Positions 56,860 to 64,000 of a stretch of DNA of 64,000 bases are shown here, piece after piece. How positions within the stretch are numbered: the stretch's first letter is position 1; every line of letters starts with the position of its first letter. The DNA is taken from positions 1,054,001 to 1,118,000 of the forward strand of contig NW_024037068.1 of assembly GCF_015706575.1 (NCBI RefSeq). Direction: 5' to 3'. Origin of the DNA: Patiria miniata (lineage: Eukaryota; Echinodermata; Asteroidea; Valvatida; Asterinidae). The notes under the pieces were generated by a model. It ran no database searches. It saw only the letters and a program-made list of their open reading frames with translations, and was not told where the DNA came from. Both the position numbers and the translations under genes were made by a program.

Positions 56860-57140
56860 ACCTCCGCCAAGGAGGTTATGTTTTCATCGGATTTGGCTAG
56901 TTTGTTGGTTGGTTGTCGAAAAGTTATGGACTGATTTGCATGAAAAATCTTTTAGGGGTGGTCCAATTGGTACAAGTACAAATCGATTAGATTTTGGAAG
57001 TGATTCGTATCTCACCTCTGGATCCAGGATTTGTTTTAAGGATTCTTCACCATTTATGCGAGTATTTCTTTTGGATGTACTGACAACATGGCGGGGAATT
57101 GTTTAGCCTTGGCGGAGGTTTGCGCTACCTGAGTGCTTTC
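56860..57140. repeat. MITE with ACCTCCGCCAA ends, copy 2
   Basis: The same element as 55099-55370 (ACCTCCGCCAAGGAGGTTAT ... CTTGGCGGAGGTTTGCGC), differing in scattered bases. Its last bases (GAGTGCTTTCTA) are broken by the insertion at 57141. Confidence 0.7.
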
Positions 57141-57600
57141 TACACTCAACCAAAAAAAGAAAGTCCGCCGCCCTTCCAATACTTTTGTGTCTAACTCAAA
57201 ACTACTGAGCACCTCTCGCTCAAATAACGACTAATCAGTACAGAAATTCCTTAGCATTCCAGCCATACTCTTTATTTGGCCCAAAACAGTGATAATGCGT
57301 ACCGAATTTATGCAATTTATGACAAAATGATACCGAAAACAGTTGCACTTTTGTATACATGCAAGTTGTGGTTCACACTCGCCTTGCACGTATACAAAAG
57401 TGCAACTTTTTCCGGTACCATTTGTCATAAATTGCATAATTTTGTACACATTATCACTGTTTTGAGCCAAACAAAGAGTATGGCTGGATTGCTAAGGAAT
57501 TTCTGTACTGATCTGTCGTAATTTGAGCAAGATGTGTCCAGTAGTTTTTGAGTTAGACGAAAAAGTATTAAGGGGGGACTTTCTTTTTTGGTTGAGTGTA
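57141..57600. mobile_element. near-complete palindrome MITE with TA target, nested
   Basis: TA-CACTCAACCAAAAAAAGAAA ... TTTCTTTTTTGGTTGAGTG-TA. Both arms, about 215 bp each, pair almost throughout (GCACTTTTGTATAC with GTATACAAAAGTGC near the centre). Both strands therefore give similar chance peptides beginning MAQNSDN. Inserted at the end of the element at 56860. Confidence 0.85.
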
Positions 57601-57601
57601 G

Positions 57602-59557
57602 TTTCCTACGGTGTACTGCACTGCCGCACATATCCATCCACCAAGTATGCATGAACCTATGTGCATAATGATGAGATACATGTACAGTATGTGCCATCGC
57701 AACACCACATACATGTTCATCATGTGCAAGGATTCAGCTCAACTGGAATTACCATAATGAATATGTAATATCATCCGCAGACTCCGTCATTAACAGTGGG
57801 ATTCCCCATGTCCCTGACGCAAACCGCAAACAATACGCCAGCAAAAAAAACAGCTGTGCCAGTCCATGCTAATGAGTAATAGCATGTTCAGTTTATTGAT
57901 GTGTTTCAACATCAGTCCCAATATTGATGGGGGGAATCGTGCACACACAGATGGATTGCCTGTGTACCAGACACGGGTTAAAATAATTGTTGATTCAACA
58001 ATTTTGCCGAGAGCGAAGAAAAAGTGGCTTGTTAAAAAAAGGAGAGTTTTTAGGTCTGAGCACAAATTTGATCATGGCAGCAACAATTAATACACTAAGC
58101 TGTAAAAAATGAAATTAGGATTGCCTTGTTGTTCATAAATGCACATGTAGGTTAACAATGTAGGCCCCACTGGTAATTCCTGTTGATTGCAAATGTGTAT
58201 GTATTTGTAAGGTAAGGACAAAATTCACGTAATTATGTGCACTTTCGTTGAGCCATATATCAAGATAGAGTTTCATACTGAACTCTATACGCACCATATG
58301 GAAGCAAAGTTATTAGACCTTTTAACAAATTTGGTCAGTAACACTCCAAAGACAATGCTATGCAGGCTGAAAATGAATCAATGAAGAGCCTGGACAACAT
58401 TGGCTTCTTTCCAAAATGCAAACAACTGATAACCATTTTATTTTTAACTGAAGTTCATGTACCTTTATATTTCATCTGGTAAACACTCGGCATCTATTTG
58501 CATTCATACAAAAATATGCTAATTGATATTTTTGGAGGGTCGGGGGTATTAGTGTTCTTCAGAACAGAAGTTCCATGGAGTACTGTAACAGACTTTGTCT
58601 GTTTGATAAGGAATAGTTTGATAGGGAATAGTATAGTCCAAGTTTCAGTGCTCTGAAACTTGGTAGGTTTGTCGAACGGTTTTGACCCTTCCTTATTGAC
58701 CTGGTTCTGTTTTTGATGGAAGGGAGCTGCGAGATTTGGGGTGATTTGTCAACATTCTGCCATTTTGGAATCCCACATGATAGATGTAGCATATGGTGCA
58801 TTGTTTATCCGGGGGGGGGGGGGGGAACCCATAAAAGTCCAATTTGGATGTAAACACGAACAGTTTGAACTGGCCTATTTAAATAGACTTTTGCGGAGCG
58901 AAAGTAGACAAATGCATGATGATAAACTTCACAAAAAGTGCATTAAGTACTTTGAAAATCTAAATAACTTTGCATGTAAATAACATGGCAATGAGACAAA
59001 CATAGTGATTCAATTTCGTACTCTAATTACAGTCGTAGAATGGAACAGGGACTATTTGGTAGCTGTGAGCATATGGCACTGTGATGCTATACAAACTGGC
59101 ATGCATAAACCTAATTACTACACAGGAACTAGCATAATATCAACACATTGTAAAAAGGAACTGTTTAACAGAATATATACATGTAATAAGGTTGAAATAG
59201 CAAGATAGAATTCAAATATGTGCGAAATTATACACATCAATAGCAAAACAGACTTTTAAACATTTGGCAAGATTAGGAAAACTTAAGTCTGTGGGTCACC
59301 TACAATGTACATAAGACTTTTTATTCCTCAGAATCTGCTATCCATGGACAATGCATGATCTTCTTGGAAGTCTAAGCAATGTACAAATACCGGTATAGGC
59401 ACATTTTCCTCGATAGGCACTTATTTGAAAAAAAAAGGAAGGACACACATACAAGTACATGTAGGTTTGTGAAGTGAAAATTTAAAAAAAAACCTTCGTA
59501 ACCTGTCGCACTATACACCAATCCAATTTTGAAATGATGGTGATGGTAGCCATTAAG
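57602..59557. other. intergenic DNA, no supported gene
   Basis: Nothing recognisable apart from a G12 run at 58810-58824 and short chance frames. Confidence 0.5.
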
Positions 59558-59851
59558 CGCCTATCAAATGCCCCCCCCCCCACCCCGCCCTAGGTCCGAT
59601 GTCAGATTTGGTCACGTTTTTCATGCCCCAGGGTGGGGCTTTTGTTCACTGAAATTACATTGTTAACATTGGCGTACCACATGGAAAGGCAATCACTAGT
59701 GCGCCCACGTATATGTCGGGGCATGTTCGGGGATTGTCACTTAAATTTTGCCCGAGGGGTGGGGATGTTTTCACTTCAAAAGTCACAATCCCCATGTCTT
59801 GGGTGGGGCAGCCGGGGGTGGGGGAGGGGTGGGGGAAACAATTGATAGGCG
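59558..59851. repeat. G/C-run MITE with CGCCTATCAA ends
   Basis: CGCCTATCAA and TTGATAGGCG are exact inverses 294 bp apart. A C10 run just inside the left end faces a GGGGTGGGGG run inside the right. The style matches the G/C-rich MITEs at 6504 and 47690, but the ends differ. Confidence 0.6.
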
Positions 59852-60111
59852 TATTACTAGGACACTTCCATGCCTGACACCCATCACACTTTCTGTACAG
59901 CTCCAAATGCCTCAATAATGGGGAGTGCATTATGACAAATGCCAAAGCGAGCTTTGGAGCATCCATGGAGGAAAGCTAGCCCAATAATCATAAACATGGG
60001 CAACTCGGATTGGTCTATGTGCAGGTTTTTCTCATGATTACCACTCCTAGGCTTTCCTCCCCGATCTAAAATTAACTTTTTCCTTCCCCTTTCAGAGTCT
60101 TGGCTACTCTT

Positions 60112-60650
60112 TAAAGGGAATGTACATCATTGGCTTTTGCTGTAATTTTCGGAAATGAACTATTCAAGGGGTTAGAATAATAGATCAAATATTGTTACAC
60201 TGACATTTGTGAAGTTTTGTGTTCGAAAAGGTTGGAAAAACCAAGAAAAACAAAAATGTTCAAGTAGTCTGGTTCCCTGATTCCACAAAAGATAAAATGG
60301 ATCAATTTATAGATGATGGAAAATTGTAAGGCAAGGGAACCAGTCTAGCTGGCCTGCACCCGTTCATGAACATGTAACCAATAGCAAACAAAATTTGGAC
60401 TAAAAAATGGTAAATTTGGAGCAGTAGTTGAAAAATAGTTAGGTTTTTCCAACGCTGATCGGCCGACCACCGTTGGAAATGTATACAAAAATACAATTTT
60501 CTCGAAAATGACTTCACACCAGGTGCCATAATTTTACAAGATGCTTGAGACTGTCATTTACCAACATCCTAGTAAGGTATTTTGTAAAAACTTGGTAGTT
60601 TTATTTTTCGATGTTTGCAAATGTTGTATATTCCCTTTAAGATTGGAATT
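60112..60650. mobile_element. MITE 'TTAAAGGGAATATACA', copy 2 (opposite orientation)
   Basis: It reads as the reverse complement of 10118-10637: TTTAAAGGGAATGTACATCA at the left, AGTCTGGTTCCCTGAT in the body, GTTGTATATTCCCTTTAA at the right. The central palindrome survives imperfectly at 60445-60478. Confidence 0.8.
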
Positions 60651-60801
60651 CACTTTCAAGGGTTCTTGGCCCGTGCAAAACAAATAAACAAACAAAGAAC
60701 CCAATAAATTCAAAAAGCTAAAAAACACTGTGACACTCTGTCTGGAGTGAGTGCATGAAGTAAGGAACACATCTCGGTATCCATTAATTACTATGTACAG
60801 A

Positions 60802-61428
60802 TAAACACCACCAAAAAAAAAAAGAAAGTCCACACTCATTGGAGGGGTCATAATTTTGAATCTGATCGTTTTATGATGATGTCATTTGTATAGACCTTTT
60901 GGGAATTTTGTTAGCTACATTTTGATACCCCATTTGCTACCAAAGACTGTAAATTGTCCAAGATTGACAACGGTTTATGAAAAATGATGCAGTTTAAAAA
61001 GTTGAAAAATTCAAAGATTATGCGAGGAGAAATTGCTAAGCGTAACCACACATGCCCGTAATTGGCCCCTATCGACTGCACGGTGCCCGAACAAAGCGGG
61101 GGCCTTTCCATTCGTGTGCCCCCATGCATGCAAGCACTGTGTGATGAAATTCCCTGCCATTCGTTGTGGGCAGTGTGACATTGTCATGCAGCAATTTCAA
61201 CTAGCGCACTTTTTAAATTTGCAACTTTTCAAACTGCCTCATTTTCATACACCGTTGACAATCTTGGACGATTTACAGTCTTTGGTAGCAAACGGGGTAT
61301 CAAAATGTAACTAACAAAATTCCCCAAAGGTCTATATGAATGACATCATCATAAAACGATCAGATTTAAAATTATGATCACTCCAATGAGTGTGGACTTT
61401 CTTTTTCTTTCTCTTTTTGCAGTGTTTA
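60802..61428. repeat. long foldback element with AAAGAAAGTCCACACTCATT arms
   Basis: TAAACAC, an A-rich tract, then AAAGAAAGTCCACACTCATT and over 200 bp more are inverted toward 61428 (AATGAGTGTGGACTTTCTTT ... GTGTTTA). ACCCCATTTGCTACCAAAGA pairs with TCTTTGGTAGCAAACGGGGT. Only about 150 bp in the middle is unpaired. No transposase. Confidence 0.8.
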
Positions 61429-62212
61429 GTTTAACCTCAACAGTAAATGCTTGTAAAATTTAGTTGTCCCTTTAGTTAATGCTGCATTCACAATATTTCA
61501 TCCTGAGTAATTGAGTAAACCAGTTTTTGCTTACACTGCAAAAGAAAAAAAAACTGACTGACATTCTCTTAATCTTTCAATTTCAATTTAACGTTTTTGT
61601 TTATCTTATCGAGCGGAAGTTGACTGTATACCCTGGTATTTTATTTTTGTATTTTTTTTTAAATATTAACTGTGCATGATGACTGTACATGCAACTCGAT
61701 AACAATATTTGAATACAATATATACAACTTTTAGCTGCACCACAGAACCATATGTTTGACAGGAACACAATTCAGGGCAATTCTTTTGGTACTATACTGG
61801 GTATAGTTAAAGATTTCAAATTACAAATATGTACACAATATAGATCTCTCTTAGACACATATCTGAAAAAATGTCAATTGTATAAACTGGACGGATAATG
61901 AAATTTATGAATTCACAAAACATCGAGGGGACGGAAAACGCATTCCTATGAAGAATTCAACCACCGTTTTTTTTTGCAACAGCTTTTCCAAACTTAGAAA
62001 TTTCTTCCAACATTAATATATACACTCACCAAAAGGTAAGATTCTTGACTGCCATATCACGGACTACCAGCCAACTCAGGAATGCTTTTGCTCACTTCTG
62101 TTGAACCCTGGGCCATCATTCTCCTGCATGTAATGTTGCATTGCCAAATCAAACCTACGAGTGTAACCAATCAGAAAGAGATATTTTAGGGTTAAAATTA
62201 AGGGTTACATCT

Positions 62213-62309
62213 CTATGTTCCGACACCCCTATGTTCCGACACCCCTATGTTCTGACTGCACATACTCCTATTCCTCACCCTAACCAAACATAGGGGTGTC
62301 GGAACATAG
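62213..62309. repeat. 16-bp direct units with an inverted copy
   Basis: CTATGTTCCGACACCC occurs twice in tandem (62213-62244) and starts a third time. After about 27 nt comes the exact inverse GGGTGTCGGAACATAG, pairing perfectly over 23 bp with 62213-62235. Confidence 0.85.
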
Positions 62310-62445
62310 AGCAGTCACCAAAATTAAGGTCTTCATGATATTTGCCATAATTATGTAAATGTGATTATGCAGACAGCAGGTTTGCCAAAGCCTGACGTCC
62401 TTTTCCTACAGACTTTTTTCACTAGTAGAAGGGTTGCATAGCATT

Positions 62446-62560
62446 AAAGGTAAAATACAACATTTGCTTTTGCTGTAATTTTCAGAAATGGATGGGATTG
62501 GGGGGTTTTAGTATTTTATAGCAATTATTGTTACACTGACTTGTTTAAAGCCGTAAATAC
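62446..62560. repeat. partial copy of MITE 'TTAAAGGGAATATACA'
   Basis: It starts TTAAAGGTAAAATACAACAT and contains TTTGCTGTAATTTTCAGAAA and ATTGTTACACTGACTTG, which match the end of the 60112 copy. The rest is missing. Confidence 0.6.
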
Positions 62561-63810
62561 CTACGTTATTTGTTCCCATATTTGGGTACATTTTATATTT
62601 TTTTAATATTTTGAAAAGTATATTTTGGTGATTCTACTTTAAAAACACATCCTTACTTCAATAACATTTTCTGAAGCATATAAGCGACTGAATAATTATG
62701 TGGACATAGTAACGATCCAGTTAAGCAGTTTGTGTGTCCATCAAGCCCACCAAGAGTATATCACAAGTCCTTTCACAAGTCCAATCACAAGGGGGAGGGG
62801 AGTAACTTAAACAAGGGAAGACTTGTGATGTCTTATCGTAATTATGATGGACTCGACTACAACGCTGCATGCCCCAAACTCTACCTTAACATCCATCAAG
62901 CACAAAAATGTAAAGGCCAGTCTCTTCAAACCTCAATATCACATGTTGACAAAAACATATCCCCAGAACAAACGATGAATTATTTATCCAGCCGTCCTTA
63001 TCAGTAATTAGCTGCCCAAAGAATGGAAGAGAAAAATTTCATAAACTAACATGTTGCATTTCCAAATTCCTTATCCTTCCCACGTAAAACAGAAGGGTTT
63101 TTTGCATACAGGCCTCGCCAAACAAACCCAAAAAAAGAGAAAAACATCGGATCACGAACTCCCCGTTTATTATAGCTATTCATAAATCAAACAAATTAGA
63201 GAAAACATGGGCAGATATTTTTAAACTGCACGTTTAGTCACCACAATCAGTGATAACCATGGGAACACTTCAACCTCCAAGCAGCTGTTATCTAGATAAG
63301 CCATAGCAAGCCTTCAAACTCCATAAACATGAGAATTAGAGTCAAAGAACGACGCAAGAGAGCTGATTAAAAAGATTGTATATTATCGCACAGCAACTGG
63401 GCTTATGAAGAATGCATGTACGTCAATTCCATAAAAAGAACACAACCGGTACAGACAGATAAAAATTTAAAAACCACATGTACATTAGCTGGATTTTATA
63501 TTTTATTGCAGAACCATGAAACCTGAGATCCAGTCTGAAACTTTGTGTGGTTTGTATTTTTAGGGTAAGGTCGTTCATTATGTTAGGCCATCTCCCAAAG
63601 CATTAACCCTATTACAGTTTAACTTCTATTTACTTGTTTTGCTTGATGTGAGGGATACATTATCATGGGATCCGTGCACAAACAAGATAGAGAGGTTTTT
63701 TTTAACACTTTCGAGAGTCTTATGGACGGGACACACTGCACATGTGCGTCCAAGTTCTGCATTCAATAGGGAACATTGAACAATAGAGGACAACAGGGTC
63801 CCAAATTCCT
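62561..63810. other. intergenic DNA, no supported gene
   Basis: Nothing recognised. CACAAGTCC words recur at 62763-62790. Confidence 0.5.
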
Positions 63811-64000
63811 GAAGTGTTCTTTCAGCAAAACGAAAAGATTTCACATATGGATGTGTGTGAATTGTTTTTGGTTTGCTGAAAGAATGCACACTGTTTTTGT
63901 GATCCGTGGACAGAATTTTAAAACGGCGGTTGTGTTTAAAATTCAGTAACTTGAAAAGGACATGAGTGATTTGAAAGATTTTTGTACTAAAAGAAAGCTT
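63811..64000. mobile_element. partial mariner-like foldback, cut by the window edge
   Basis: The centre and right arm match 50579-51071 (GTGTTCTTTCAGCAAAACGA, TGTGATCCGTGGACAGAA, TTTTGTACTAAAAGAAAGCT). The left arm is absent, replaced by unrelated DNA before 63811, and the right end lies beyond the window. Confidence 0.7.

Noticed and set aside
57231-57521. paired similar peptides (MAQNSDN...) on both strands
   Set aside because: They result from the two arms of one palindrome, not from two genes.
1-64000. CRISPR array, bacterial operon or viral fossil
   Set aside because: No spaced direct repeats of CRISPR type, no operon-like gene packing, and no capsid, envelope or LTR pair could be seen. 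The window is plainly animal DNA.

Overview
This is a eukaryotic, intron-rich, AT-leaning window. It most likely comes from a marine invertebrate deuterostome. An echinoderm is my first guess, with hemichordate or cephalochordate possible. The guess rests on deuterostome-like protein sequences, long introns packed with short inverted-repeat transposons, and tRNA-derived SINEs of kinds common in marine animals. Nothing in the window fixes the species.

Two protein genes can be supported. (1) DNA ligase 1 (lig1), + strand, positions 61 to 26870. Twenty-one coding exons join in frame, all with GT donors and AG acceptors, to give 908 residues plus a stop. The start codon and the PCNA-binding N-terminus lie upstream of the window. 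The product carries the DNA-binding, nucleotidyltransferase (active-site Lys in [10 protein letters not shown]) and OB-fold domains, so all catalytic parts are present. (2) A Tob/BTG-family antiproliferative gene (tob), - strand. Its coding sequence is one uninterrupted block, 39527 down to 38466 (353 residues), with a predicted non-coding first exon near 41.7-41.9 kb. The genes converge, with coding ends about 11.6 kb apart. They act in different processes (Okazaki-fragment and repair ligation; mRNA deadenylation and growth restraint), and I see no functional link.

Layout: 0-27 kb is lig1, whose introns hold most of the recognisable repeats: hAT-like and mariner-like MITEs, a Helitron-like element, tRNA-headed SINEs and long palindromes. 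27-36 kb is intergenic, with a MITE, a broken LINE 3' end and a GACTCGAGT-rich hAT-like element. 36-42 kb is the tob locus. 42-64 kb has no supportable gene. Its first part is tob upstream DNA with perfect CRE octamers; its second part is another field of foldback MITEs, some nested inside older repeats.

No tRNA, rRNA, CRISPR, viral fossil or bacterial-type operon was found. The best second-look items are: a Helitron-like element ending 22 nt before a lig1 exon, so that the intron branch site is probably transposon DNA; a three-member family of two-hairpin palindromic elements; two unrelated loci built the same way from 16-bp units plus an inverted copy; nested insertions whose empty target is visible in sister repeats; and CRE clusters inside the Helitron-like element and upstream of tob.
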